Positions 14,601-29,600 of a stretch of 64,000 bases of DNA are shown here, piece by piece. The stretch's first letter is position 1. Every line of letters starts with the position of its first letter. The stretch is from assembly GCF_910592395.1 (NCBI RefSeq), contig NC_088320.1, positions 5,892,001 through 5,956,000 of the forward strand, written 5' to 3'. Source of the DNA: Lineus longissimus. Taxonomy: Eukaryota; Nemertea; Pilidiophora; Heteronemertea; Lineidae. The position numbers and the translations under genes were made by a program. The notes under the pieces were generated by a model that had not been told where the DNA came from, searched no databases, and saw only the letters and a program-made list of their open reading frames with translations.

Positions 14601-17600
14601 TCTTCTTTGAAATCTATGGGCTCACGATTGCCACTCAACACTGGTCGGAAATCCGAATTAGATGCTCAGTTAGGATCTTATTTAGTTTCCTAGTGAAGAT
14701 TCTTACTCTACCCATTTCTGAATCCCGATAAGAAACTTAGTTGAAATCTTATCTAAGAATCTTACAGATATCTTGTCACGAATGTACATGCACATGTACA
14801 CGAAACGTAATAAGCTCTTAGCTAAGAATAGTATAAGCATTTTACTTGGATTTTCAACCATGTGTATGAGCGGGCATCAAAAGGAAACGTCTATCCTGTC
14901 AAACTGGAATTATCTGACGACACCCATTTTTAAGGATCCTAACTTTGAGATCAAAACCTCAATGCGTTTTTGCAGTACTAAAATCAAACCTCAAGATAAA
15001 GTATGTACACTTGATGAAGGCAAACTTATCAATGCCATCAGTCTTACTGCAAGGCTGATGAGAAAAAAAACTTCTCAATCGTAATCTTGAAGTACACACA
15101 GATTACTAAGCGACTCAACGAAAATGTCTTCAAAGGCCCAACATTTGATCCATTAAAAGGACCCTTCCCATTCCTCAAAGACACACTGTGCCTCTTTGAA
15201 GGGACGAAGAAAAGCATTGCTGGGACGTGAACCGTCGGGATTTAGATCATAAAAGTGCCCACAAAGGCTTAGGCTGCTGCAATTGATCTGCAAAGCTTCC
15301 ACCTTTGCTGGAGCCCTTAAGGCACGTGCTCCTTTCATGACCAAAAACAGGAAATTAGACTGCTTTTTTTTCGCCCACAAAAGACCCGGTCTACCACCTG
15401 TGATTCTAATTAACTTGCGTTTGTCACTTTTTGATTTTCGTTCGTTGACTACCACGGCGAATATTCTATGGTCCACGGCGGGCATGATGTGGTTCATATG
15501 TCGAGACTTATAAGAGTCGATGGCCTGATAGTTGATAGTTATCGTTATATTAAAGAAGTCAGGTCGGGTTTCTTCGACAAGCAGTGGGTATTATGCAAGG
15601 CAAAAATTCGACAACAAGAAATACTCGATCTCATATTTTCCTGAAATCGAGGAGAGGGATGGGGGCATTTTAGCTTTAATTTTTCTAAGGTAGGCACCAT
15701 AGACGTCATACATAACAAGGGAAAACACGATAATAATACGTGTTGCAATTGGCAGTTACGATATGCCCTATTGATTAGATTCCAAGGTAGCCCCTAATAT
15801 CTCAAATGGGGAAGTCGATATGTCAGCGCGTGCGATCAGTCGCCGGTAATGGCCAATATGACAAAAGTGATTCAACGGTCGATGACATTGGCAATTATCA
15901 ACACAGGAGACGCCTGTTGCCGTCTGCAGGTTCATTGACCGAAGTGACATAAGACATATTTAGTAATCCCAGCTTGTGCACATGCAACAATAACACAGTA
16001 AATACTCACGGAATGAAACTTTAAAGTTGTCATGATTTTTACAGGGTTTTTACAATGGCCATGTGATTTTTTTTCAAGAAGTGCATACATCAATATCTGG
16101 AGGATATTCTATTAGGTCAAACCGTTTGACATGTACGGGTGTTGAATGGATGTTCCTGGCAAACCTTTTTTCTCCAATATGGAATCGTTCTCACCCCTAA
16201 TATTTATGAGCGTCAGGGAAAAGAAAAAAAGAAATCCAGCTCCATGCTAGCTGATGAGGCAAGGCAAAAAAGACGTTGTTATCAAACGTTCCCCGAATTC
16301 TGCTAATCAGAGCGGCAGAGTTTGGAATTTATCATGGATGCAGTTTCATTCTCGATCTGTGCCCCAAGGAGGGTGACACGATAAATGATACAGTTAGGCC
16401 GATTATTGTCATCACTGCTTTTTATGTTATGGTCATTCAGAGTTTATGTGTAGAGATTGGCGTAATTCATGTGGTATCCGGTTATTTTTTTCTGCTGTCG
16501 GACATCGATTTTAAGCATCGAAACATATGTCCATGATTAGCGAAAGGGCTGATTGGCGCATTCTTGACATCTCTCAATACTAATAATATGCGGGTGACAT
16601 GTGGCAAAGAGGGTAGTCACCACGTTCTTGTGGCTTGAAAGACTCGACGCCAAAATGTCAAACGTTCTCAAAGGGAACTTTTTTTCAGGCAGTTGCCTCT
16701 TTGCCGTAATTTCCGGGTTGTCGTTGTTTAACAGTAACAATTAATAATTGTTGGTGGAAACCTGTTGATGTGATATTTTGTGTGGGTCCTAGTGTTCAGT
16801 CAAAGATAGCTCAAATAGTTCCCTTGCTGATCTGGCTGCCATCACCAATCAGCTACCATGGCAGAAGATTACGAGTTTACGGCTCAACGAATTCGATTAC
16901 GTCCTCAACGCTTTTAGACCCATGGGCTCTATCTTTAGCTCCACTATCGTTAATTGGTAAGACCTTCTGCGAATGTAGATAAGGTTAGGACAGTCTCTGT
17001 CGAAGAAAAGTTATCTTCACCTCATTTTACTTGGAAATTCCTGATTTAGCCGACAGGGAATTGGACTTGACGCACCGCTATTTAATTGACCGAGCCCTGT
17101 CAATGCCTGTGTATCAGGACCGCACACAAATCGTTTAAACTTGAAAAACTAACCTGACAACAGCCAGAAAGGAATTAGTCCGGAGCAATTATTCACTGGT
17201 TTGGCTTGGGGATATTGTGCTGCACTGTTGTCATGACATCTTCATGTTTAACCGGGAGACCCGTCACCGTGAAAGACATGTGGATCAAATCGACTGACAT
17301 TGCTGAACTGATCGACGAGAAATTCCCTCTCTCATGTTGTGCGCTCAACAGCCTCATCAGGAGCGAGAACCTTGTCGTCTTCGTAGGGTGATGGATTGAA
17401 CTGATAGTCTGCCATCTAAGTTCCTTCTGTTGAGAAAGAGTCAGGAACACCTGACACTAAAATACGATGTGGCTGATGTCTTGGAATAAAGGCCAGACAC
17501 CCGACAAATCTTGCCCAAAATCAGTCAGCGAACTTGGGCCCGCCTGGCGTCTGGAGTAGTTTTAATTTAAGCACGTTACGATTACAGTCGCCTGGTTCTG

Positions 17601-20600
17601 TGGATGCTCCTTATTTAAGATGGATGATACTGAGTTTCACGAGCACGACCAAAGAACCAAATAATACCTAAAGATGTATGTCGTTTTCTCTTTTAAGTTT
17701 GTAGGCAAAAGGGGAATTTGGAGACAGATATTTTATCTTCTTACGACAATTGCCTTCGGAGAACATCACGTTCTTATCTTCCTAGGCCAAAAATCTCGAT
17801 TAGATTCGGCTAGGATTATTGCTTAAGATATTATTCTTATACCTGTACATGTGCATTCTACAAGATTTTCTGTAAGATTCTTAGTTAAGACCTTAACTAC
17901 TTAGTTAAGACCTTAACTAAGTTAAGACCTTAACTAAGAATCTTACAGTAATCTTGTAATGATTAATGTACATGTTCTTGTAAACAAAACTGAATGATAT
18001 CTTAAGTTAGAATCTTATCGACATTTTCGACCTTGGATTTTTTTACTGACACTGGCCTTTAGATCGATTTATACCTCTGCATATAATACCTGAAATAACT
18101 GAAGAGCATCTTGCTGCGACTGGTATAATCGAATCTCCCGTCATTAGTACGGAATTTTCTTCCGTGTCAGATCAGAGATAAATCAAGATATCACTGCCTA
18201 TATCAACACATCTTTCAATCGAACACGACGGCATGGCATTGTTGGTGAGATTTTAAGTGTACCTTGGAATTGGATTTTCCCCCGCGGCGCGGTAAGGGTG
18301 TGATTTCTGAAAATTTATCGCATTGTGAAGACCAGTTTTGATGGATTTATTGTGATACCGTTTAACCTGGATTAGCCTGCCCAATATTAACACATTTTTG
18401 AATTGAACACGGTGGCATGACACTGTTGGTGAGGTTTCAAGTGCAACTGGTAGAATTGGATTTTCTTTCGTTGTGCGGTGCAACGTGATTTGTGAAAATT
18501 TATTGCATTTTGAAGACCAGTTTTGATGGATTTATTGTGATAGCGTTTAACCTGGGGATCAGGCCCAAATAGAAAATTGCTCCTTAGTTGAATAGTGCGA
18601 AAATACCTTACCTCCTAATTTGACTGCTACTCCGCAAGGCTTAGAAAGCCAAGTGGAGATATACACAAAAGTATATTCGTGACTAATGATATCTAAACCG
18701 CCAAATACTGCCACTTTTTGCAATTTGCGAGAACGTCTGAAAATATGAACAGCTTTCAGTTGTTTAATGGCGGATTGCGAGTTAAATTTCTCTCCTTTTT
18801 CTAATCAAAAACGTTGATATCAACAAAAATCAGGATCATTCGCTACATGCGCAAAAATAAAGCGCTCGCAAAGATTTGTTCACAAACGGTTGGTTTACAG
18901 TATACTATTAGCACTTGTGAAATTACCATGGCGTTTTACGGCAATTGGCATTGACTGATCGGATTAGATATCTGTCATCGTCGCCTTGTTGGCGAGGTGT
19001 CACACAGGTAGAGAGCGAATACGGAAAAATGGTGCAGCGAACGGGAGGTGCGGCCGTGGTGTTGGTAGCAGTGGTTGCGGCAGTACTCACAGCAGGTTCG
19101 TATGCGGGTAACGCTTCATCGATTTCCCGACTACATTTTGATTTGACCCATTTTTCAGGCTGTTGTTTCTCATTTTGGGCGGGAGGATTCTGCGTTAAGA
19201 TTGATACTTGCACGTCGTCGTGTTCTGATTGTCGAAGGATATGATTGGCGTGTGTTTTCTGTACGGAGTGTTCTGATTGGTTGCTATGGTCAACATTTTG
19301 GTATGCTCGTCAAATATTTGTATTAGTAATGCGAGTAACACGGTGAAACATAGTTTGCCTTGAAGCTTATAGCTCTTTGGTCCATCTTCGATTTCCACCT
19401 ATTTCGTGTAGTTTTACCAAGTATGTATAAAGATTGGTAGAGCATTCCAAGAAGAGATTGGCTACGTACGCGAACAAATTTGATTTGCAATTATGCGTGA
19501 TTTACTTAGTGTATACATTTTTTAATCTCGCTGGTCAGAAGCTTTCGGAGTTATTGTGAGCAGACTGTTATTCGACATGCCGTAATAAACTAATATCCGA
19601 GATAGTATATTGATTCGACCATGCCCTCGTCATGCAACATGTAAAGGAATGAAGATATTCATGCCCCCTACTAACTCAAAATCACCCAAATATCATGGTT
19701 GTCAACTTCATGTAAAATCATTCGAAATAATGGAAAGGCATAGAAAATCCCATCCGTGGGAATATCAACAACACAAAACCCCACTGTAATTATAGACCGA
19801 TTTTCGATGCACCCTATTGCGCGATGACATGCGATTCAATGAATTCTCCGCAACGCTGGTCATGACGTCACGCACTATGGCCGCCACTGATGCTATTAGC
19901 TGGCTTCTCTAAATCACGTCCGGGTTATTAAGAACCTCTTTCTTGGGAGGCCGAGCGATTTCTATGCCCAGTTCTAACGACCCTGCCCACATCGATTGGT
20001 CGGAGTAAAGACACATGTTCGAGGAAATGGGTTTTGGATTAATTTTATCAAAATAACCTCGGACGAGTTGGCAAATGGGCAGTTTGCTCCACCCCACTTT
20101 GGAGGGCATTTCCAACACGATTTTCCTATGATCTTTATTGAAGTAATTAAAGAGAAGTAGTAATTACTTCCACCGTTAACAGAACTTCTAAAAGTTCGCC
20201 CGGATGACACGAAGATACTGTAGTTTCACCAATATAAGGCTGCTGAATTGATTAACAGGAAAATGCACCAAATGGCCACGCCGAAACAAGACGTCACGAG
20301 CATTAGAGAAGTTGGTATCGTCAACTCATGTCTATCCCAATAAACGTGTTTATGGCGTCACCTCGAACGACCATGGGCATATTTTGGCCTGAACTCACGA
20401 GTTCAATATTATTAGTTAATATTATTAAATAATATTATTAGGTCTTAGAATCGTGAAACTGGAGTTGGGCAACCATACTGCTATCGGAGAGAAAACAACT
20501 CGGGAGAGGCTGACGATGTTTCACTGCCGTTTAGTTATTGACGTATGTGTACTTATTTGCCAAACACATTTTGTAAAAACATGTCGAAACTTTGCTGACA

Positions 20601-23600
20601 CAGTATAATGTATCTTCACTAATGGATTACAATAATTGTATTTACGTCACAAACATTTGTTGTCATGCCGATGTACATTTGTAATTTTATCTTTTGATTG
20701 AATACTTAAAACAGGGTGGTATAAATGTTCACTTTCTTTTCAATAAAACAAAAAAGTGTACTGTAATGTAATTCCTTTAATGTGTTTCGTAGCGGTGTTG
20801 ACTCAAAAATTCGATCCTTTCATACAGATAATTTGAGAGCTGTTTCCCATAAGATGCTGGTTTGGAAAAATACGTGGTTGCAGAAGTCGTAGTTATGGGT
20901 TTACTTTTGTTTTGAAGTATTGTATTTGAACAATTCAAGAATTCATTACAAGTCCATTAGCAATGTAAGATTGTTTCTACAGATTTGAAAGGCACGTCTT
21001 TTTCTTTTGACCAGGTTACATCTTCAGACGGTTTAATGACGTCTTGATTCTGCGAGAGGCGATATAGTAATACCGGATAGAAGATGCCTTGATCTTGTCT
21101 CACACGCTGCGGCGCTTGGGCGGGGATTTCAAAACAGTTAGCAGAGCGAACTTGAAACCATCTTTGAAGCGTGTCCCGTCCTTCACTCAAAATATTTCAG
21201 CGGTGAATTTCTAATCTTCTCTCGGTATACTGACTTTTATTTGACATCATGGCTTTTTGTGCAGAAAACTGTTAAGAAACACATGATACACTATTCCAAT
21301 GGCGAGATTTAAAATGTCTTTCAGGGAAGTGAAGTGATGTAAAATCATTGCATGACATTTGGCAACTAGTAATCTAGCAAATCACACATATTTTTTCAAT
21401 ATCACATACATGTATATCTAAATACTTCTTTAAATTTAAACCTTCTTTTACTCGTACATCTAAAATACTTCTTTAAATATGCATTTAACTAGATTAAATT
21501 ATTCTAGCATTGATACTGTGGCATTTCAGGATATTGTGTGGATTTTAATGTTTTATTTTTTTTTTACACTGGAACTTAGATGTATTCATACCCTTTGACA
21601 TTTCCTGCTTGCTTGTTTTATTTAAAAATACATTTGTGTCTTACAACTTCGTCGGTTTTCCGTCCCAAGTGCCATATGAACATTATCAAAATCGTCTTTT
21701 TCGTTTCGTAAAATCTGTAACTTTCTGAACTACATTTGTACCTGCACCATACCTAATTACGATGGTCCCTATCTTTGCCCTGTAGGTACGTCTTGCAAAC
21801 TAATATAACAAAACTAAATTGCAATGCACAGCCAAAAGTTTAAAAAATTTAGCCGGCATACTTTGTTAAATATTACGTAACATCTGATTTCAACTCGTGA
21901 ATGCTAAATCTTCATACATTTCTTTAAAGAGGAAAAAATTATTAATAATTTATAGTAAGATACCACTTATAAAAAATAATTGATAAAGAAATTTGCTATC
22001 ACCGTACCAGTGCATTTTCTAGATATATTACTGACGCCAGCTTCCCCCCTATTTTTAGGGGACGACTACGACGAAGAAGATGAAGAGGAAGATGACCTTG
22101 AAGATGACCTTCATCACTACAGACCTAGCACGTATGCTCCACCAGTCTCACCGGAACCGGATATCAACACCAAGCAGTACAAGGGCGAGACTTTATCCGA
22201 GGAAAACAAAGCCGAGGCAAAGGAGTATGAGACTAATGACATCACAGGGAAACATGATTACGACAAAGATAAATACACAGATACCGATGACGAATATGAC
22301 AGGTATGAAGCAGATGGAAAGGGAAAATATGATGACACTGATGTCGATAAAGAAAAGTACACTAAAACTGATGGCGTTGGTGAAAAGTTTCCAAAAACTG
22401 ATGGCAACGTTAACAAATATGGCCGAAAGGGCACCGATGTGGATTATGTTGATGAGTATATTGATGGCTTGATGGAGATGGAATCGGATGATAATGCCTT
22501 GGCGGGGACATCGGTGGGCGAAGGCGATAAATCCACTTCAGGGAGAGACAGAGTAATAATCGTACATAAAGGCAGCAAAGGTGACGACGGTGACATTGCA
22601 CCTGAGACTGGCACAGAGTCAGCACCTCTACAGAAGGGAATCCCCGAGAAGGCGGCAAAGGTTATTCAGGGGTCGGGTGCGTCGCAGCCAAGGCAGTTTT
22701 TGTGGGTTCAAGCTTCCTTGGTGTTAGTGGTGGTTGTGTGGGGGATTATTTGTTAGCTGATCAATCTGCAACAACTGAAATTCGTTTATACACCGGTACC
22801 AAATTGAGAGACATTTGTATCTATATACACTTTTAAATTGGATATTTATTTCACAGGAGGGGAGTTTTGAAATGTGATAGTTCTCAAATATACATTCATA
22901 CAAAGTTGATACTTGATTTAAAACTAGCAAACCGTTGATAAGTCTTCGGTTAACGTCAAGGAAATAATCAAAAATATGAAATCAATATATCAACACCTGG
23001 ATACATCAAAGTGTATTTAAGAATTAAAAGACGAGCTTATCAAAAGATCATGGAGCAAAATTAAAGCCATGCTGAATGCATGCTAATAATAAGTTAAGGT
23101 TAATGCAAAAGTTAAGGGATGAATGATAGAAAAATTTAAATGAAAGCTAGATTAGGCAATAGATATATTGACACAAATTATAGGACATCAATGAAGATTT
23201 ATAATATGAAGGCACATTATACAATTAATAGTACTTTTAAACAAAACTGAATAATTGCACGCTTGATACAATAGGACAGTTATTCTACTGACGACAATTA
23301 AGTAATATACATGTAGTAATTAAATGTGTTTGTGATAATAACAGACGAATATCCGTACTGTGCCGTACATATGATAAAGTTTATTGAACTCTAAAAAAAT
23401 ATTTGTTTATCATCGATGTTTATAGGCACCATTTAAACCAGATAGACATTTCTAAATACTTTTTATGATTTACAAATCCATTTTAAAATTTTCTTATACA
23501 ACAAGAATGTGCTTCTTGCGCCATGACAAAAAGGCGACACCATTTCATCAACGTGATATATTGCAAAAGAATAATTATTGGTAAAACAGAAGAATTATTA

Positions 23601-26600
23601 AGTAGAGAAAGTTGTGACAGGTTCTTAAACATTATCAGAATGCATTTATTTATTTATTTTTGTGAGTTGTTTTATTATAATTAGATTAAGGATAATAAAT
23701 AATTGCATACCATTATCTGCTGATAAAATCAAATATTGTTGTATACTGTGCCGTTTTAAAAGTTTAAGGAAATCTATGTTGTCAGTTCATTATTAAGACA
23801 GCCTTAAAATGTGATTATGTATCAACGATATACGCGGGGAATAGTGTATAATAACGTCAGTGTAGCACAAGTGTAATGTTCTTTGGGTGGAATAACGCGT
23901 AAGTTAATGGGGACTTACACAGAAGGTGTCGCTCTTCTGGAACATGCAAGTTCTACCGTTCCCCAAACCGTGTGGGAGAACGGAGACTCAAAAACGCTTC
24001 ACTTGGTTCACTTGGTGTCTGGTGGCACGGAAATTTTCTCATATCCAGAAGAACGTGGTCATAGATCTGCCTAAGTGGCCCGTAACTATCATAAACAGCG
24101 CACTTAGTGCCTGACCAAGATGACAGATATCTCACCCATTATCTATTTGGTGACGTCAGGGTACACGTTTTGCATTTAACATCGTACCTGCAAAAAAAAC
24201 GGGTGTGAATCATCCATTCGTTTCTGCATGCTGGAAGCACAACAATGATATGGCTATATCTGACACAAACGCAATCTCCCTCATAGAAAGCAGATTCTTT
24301 GCAAACAGTTTACAATTCAGTTGAACTTTCTAAGGTAAATTCGGTTAGAAAAGGCGCATTTGACATCTAATGAGGCATGAACCAAACGTTAGATTTGGCA
24401 ACTAGAGGATGAATTGAATGATGGATGGTGACGACTCAGCTGATTGAATCGAAGGATGTTTGACAATTTGATTTAACGCGTTTCGCGTTGTTAACTTAAA
24501 TGCGATACACATCTACTGAACATTTGCCATAGATTTGCCAGATGCAAACGCGTCGAAACAACTATATATTGAAAAGGAAATAGGTACAGTTTTATGAGCT
24601 ATGTCATATGTCATGAACATCTGATACTTTAAAAAAAGTGACACGAAATATAACTGACGCATAAGAATTTTTAAAGACTCAACCCTTTTCTATTTCTCAG
24701 AGATTGGGGCTGAAATACGGATAATGGGAAAACTGAAGTAAAATCAGTTGTTCCTAGTTCTGTGTTATTCTTGGGAAGTTTCTGACAATACACGCCGTCG
24801 TTGAACAGCCAATAATAATCGAACAAATATTCTACTGGGAAATACAGGAAGTGCACAGCTAATGGATTACATGTTCGAGTTGCTTTGATAAAAACTTCCA
24901 CCATTGACTGTTTTTAGGCGACCAAGCAAAACATTCCATATAGGCATGAACAACGTTTCTATGAAAAAGTAACCTTATTAGCTCCACATAAAACAGGAAT
25001 AGGAAAAATCAATGTGGTTAATGTGGTATATATTTTTTGACAAACTTCCATCAATGAGAATACAGGATGAATAGATCTGAAACACAGGTCGCCTTGAACT
25101 TTCCATCACCCCGAATCTGATTGGATGTAAAAGTCACCATGCTCTGACGTCAGGGAGGATCAACCAATGGGAATCTAGCAACAAGCTAAGATCGAAAAGA
25201 AAAAGACGATGTCACGTTCTGCATCCTCAGCGTCGATGACACGAAAAAAGGTGATATCACAGTATATGTTTTAGTCCAATATTTATTTTATTGACAGTTT
25301 ACGGATTAATAAGTAAAAACTGGTGTTACTTGATGAAGTGCTTTCATTGTCAAAATGACTTGACAAATATGTCAGGAATAAATCCTGTAAGCCACATTCT
25401 TGACGTGTTCAAAGCGCCACCATAGTGCGTTAAATCCCATGTGTAATTTTGGAGATCTCTTTCTGGTTTGACATGAGATATTGGGAGATCTCAATCTTGA
25501 GAAGATGTTTCAATATTGTCTGCGGTGGTTGATCGGAGCAGGGAAATGCGTTGTCTTGTTAAGCGGATGAAACAATCGATGAAAGTACAAGTCTATCATC
25601 AAGTATGGATTATTCTCTACATGTACTTGATATCACATATATAGTACAGGTCGAACATCCGAATAGATCGTTATAAGAATCTTAGTCAAAATCTTTTTCA
25701 TTTTCACACACATGTGCTTGCACATTTCGAAATTCTTGTAAAGGTTGTTGGATGTGATTATAATTGTTATAAGACTCTTACAAGAATCCTGTAAGGAATG
25801 TTCATGTACATGAAGCGAAAGGGAAAAAGGAAAATCTCTTCTGGGGATATAGAGTTCTCTTAAACATAGAATTCTCTTAGATGAATACTTTCCAAGCAGG
25901 CTTCAGTTAGCCACTCGACCATTCGAGTGCACTTTCCTTTGCTTTAGTCTTCTGCAAGTGAATGCTGGAGAGCGTGCATTAGATACACATCACTGCCCTG
26001 TCAACTCAGACATATTAATCAAGGATAACATTTATGATTAATGATTTTTGAATTGAGTTCTGAGAGATCTAATGTTATCAGAGATTTATGCAAATATGTT
26101 GGAAAGCATACAGCCTGAGACTTACTATGATTGATACTCTTTCAAGTTGTGTACTTTTGTCAGAGTTGATATTCTGATCAAGGAGAGTGAGTGTGTATCT
26201 TTGATTCTGGAGGGTGTTGAGATTGGCTGTAGAAAAATTCAAGATTTGTGGTACATGTATAGCAAGTACGCAATGATATTCTTAAGTTTCCTTTTAATAT
26301 TTAAATTGATCGCTGCAGCTTCGAAACAAATGTAAGAGATGGTATACATGTAGCAAGTGCTTAATGATTGAAGTTTTGCTAGAGGTGGGGATTTGTTTCC
26401 TTGCGTTACTTTCTCGGTGTTGGCTCTTGGCATGTCACTACGATTTTGAGGCGATTGTGAATATCGGCCTAGTGGCTCCGCCTCGAGCCTGGGAGAGTCG
26501 TCCGATTTGAGGCGGGCCTTGGCCCTGGCACGTACTTCTTATAAGCTTATCATATTTTGGACTATTTCCTTCTTCCAACCAGGGGTCGAGCGTCAGAACG

Positions 26601-29600
26601 AATCGAACATCTTCCTTCAAACATACCTTCGCTAAAGAAACTACATCATTCAGCATCTTGAAAGGGTCTTCCAAAAATATCTTAAGAATTCGCACACTTC
26701 TCAGCAGGTAATGCAACTCATCTTCAACCAACGGAAACTAATTTCCGTGATATAATGACGCTCCAATAAGTTTGCAAGTAACACGAGTTTGCACTTGGAA
26801 AGCAAGAGCGTGCGGCTCGGTCAGCATCTTCATTTGCGAGGTCAGGCTTCAGACTAATAACTAACCCAACCCGACCTTATATTCCCGCAGTGGGCACGAT
26901 ATTGCTTCTTTGGTCAATACATTACCATTATCGAAGAGTTCCCAGGCTCTTTTGTCGCAAGATGCGTTTTCTAGTCGAAGGAAATTTGCTTTTAGTAGGG
27001 GAAGATCGGAGCCAAGGCACGCTTGGGCCAGGATGTTGGCGTATTAGACATCTGAGACTGAATTGATTATTTTAATAGAAATTTCAGCAATGCCGTTGTG
27101 AAGACAAATATAAAAATACTATGAATACCCAGATTCAGCGATTTTGCACTCATAATAACTGCACTACGGCATAGCGGAATTCTGTTTTCCAGAGCCACCA
27201 GTAAATAAACTGAACACGGATAGCGTGTCTCCCATTAAGACGGGGTTGGACATATGCTATCATCAAACATGAAGTTATGAATTCTTGATATCATTTAACG
27301 GCATTTGTGTGAAATGTCCACGAGGGGATTGAATAAATGGAGCGGGTGGGGTGGTCATAATTAAATCCAATAGCTTAACACATCATATCAATAGTGTATT
27401 GGACATTTCGATAAGATCGGATGTGCGTTTAGTCAATATTTTATAATCAGCGCTTATCAGATATCATGTTAAACGTGACGCGAATGAAACAGTTCACGGC
27501 CGATATGCGTGAAGCTGCGATATCACAGCCGCTTCAACCTTCAATTAAAAACTGAGAGACACAACGATAATGCGTCGAAGCATAGAGCCGTCGTTTATGT
27601 GTACACTAGTCGGAGGCTTTTTCGAACTACTTAACGGTTTCTCTAACTTTTTCCTGATTTATCCGACAAAAGTCCGACTTTTCCCTGAAAGTCCGACTTT
27701 TCCCTGAAAGGTCGGATTTCGAGAAAATCTGTGAAAAATACTAGAGCTTCCCGAAATAGGGCATTAAAGACCAAAGGCCTATGTTGAATGGGGGTTAATG
27801 AGGTGGCCTAATTAAGTAAGCTAATTAGTATGCACACTGAGGATCACTCTAAATGTACAGTCGTACATGTGTACTAATTGAATCTTAACTAAGAATCTTA
27901 TACGAATGTTTAAAGTAATGTTCGACCTGGGAAAAAGAAAAACAAGCAGAACAGCTCTGACAGATCTAAAAGAAGAAAATTGCATTTCAATTTCAACGTA
28001 ATCACGCGCTGTCATTGGCATAAGCTGATGCCACAATCCTACCTAAAATCTGTTCGCACTCTTAAAATTATATTCCCAACTCTAATTACTAGTTAAAAGC
28101 TTCCACAGCGTGACGTGCCTGCTATCTCCATTAGATGTTAGACAAGAAATCGTAGTATAAATGTGTAAAAAAAAAATTTCAACGAAAATCGAATGGAATA
28201 TAATCAACCGGTCTCAAGACGCCTCTATGGCTTTTCTGTGTCCAATATCCACTCAAAAATCAAGATAACATTTTTCAGAAACCAAAAAGCGCCTTTTCAC
28301 GCCATCGAGACTAATACAAATCCGTCAAAAGCCAACCAAGCCAATTACTCGTGCGATGTCGCATCTTATCTTGCGTCAAGCACGATATTGCTCCAATCGG
28401 GACGCGTGAATTGCTTTGATTGGTATCTACAGTGCAGATTAAGCGGAAACTCTTGTACATTTCAAGACCTTTAGAATGCTCTTGTATGGCAACGAGGACT
28501 TAATGACGGATCGGTTGTTGATTGGGTAAAAATGAGATATTTTAGCGTGATGGGCACGTAACTTGATTGACAGCCGGAAATGCCACTCAACAATTCGTGG
28601 CGTCAGAATTAGACTGAAGAAAACCCTATGGTCGTGGTATAGGATATTACAAGTTATAAGTTATATATTGAAAGATATTCACGAATCCAGGTAATTTGAT
28701 AAGATTCTTAAAAATTCTTAATCATGATCTTATTCGGTTATGCAATGTCGGTACTACATGCACATTCATAACCAGATTTTCGGACACAATCTTAACCAAG
28801 AATTGCATGATAATCTTATCAGGATTTTCAACCTGCAGACAAGTTCTATCAGCATACCCTCTTCATATCATAACGAATATATTCGATTCCAAACTATCAT
28901 CCTATCTTTTTAGCCACTTCTGTTACTTCTTCCACATTTCACCTTCTATACTTTCACTCACTCAAACATTCTTCGTCCACTCACTGTAAATCAGCACGCA
29001 TTATAACTCAATCAAGCCGCAGCCTCTTTTTTACAGGCCAAACTGAATCCGTCGAAACCTCTACTAACTCCGTAGTCTACTTAGGCCGGTGTATGTTCTC
29101 GCTTCCAAATGCCCCGTCCAGTAAGTCACATTTCCTACTGGCCTGAGTGTCGTGAAATCCAAGCTTAGTAGGAGTTGTGCATGTGTGTCCCCTCAACTGA
29201 AAAAAACCCACATGAGAACAGACTAAGGTTCGAATATCAGCATAATCGACTCATAAAATAAGTGACATTCCGTCATACCGAAGAAAAATGCACTTCAAAA
29301 GGGAGTGCAATTTGGAATGCATGATTGGGTAGAGCTATATTAATCCACCAGCACATTAAAAAATATAATCAAGTTTAAAAGCAAAACGTCACCGAATTTA
29401 TTTTTTTTATTCGTGTTTATCTGTTTCTTTTCATCTGCTACATGAAAGGAAATATTGCATACTTAGACCGATTTGTCGTTTAGGCCTCCTGTCCTTATGA
29501 CCTCACCTCCTTCACCCTATGCACTTCCATTTTCACTCTGCTACTACACCCAAGGTCGAAAAACCGGCTGCGATTCTTACATGTAAAAGATTCTGGATTA

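Larger units (their letters stand above)
5630..19028. other. C1q intron 1, first part
   Basis: No coding exon is recognised. It holds palindromic copies 1-6, the half element at 9470-9582 and the 185-bp tandem duplication at 18204-18570. The palindromic copies cluster at 8.1, 11.4-11.9, 14.0-14.9 and 17.8-18.0 kb. Confidence 0.5.

Noticed and set aside
22080-22472. 130-codon ORF overlapping the acidic repeat gene
   Set aside because: It is a +1 frame shadow of exon 2. The acidic frame has the signal, repeats and tail.
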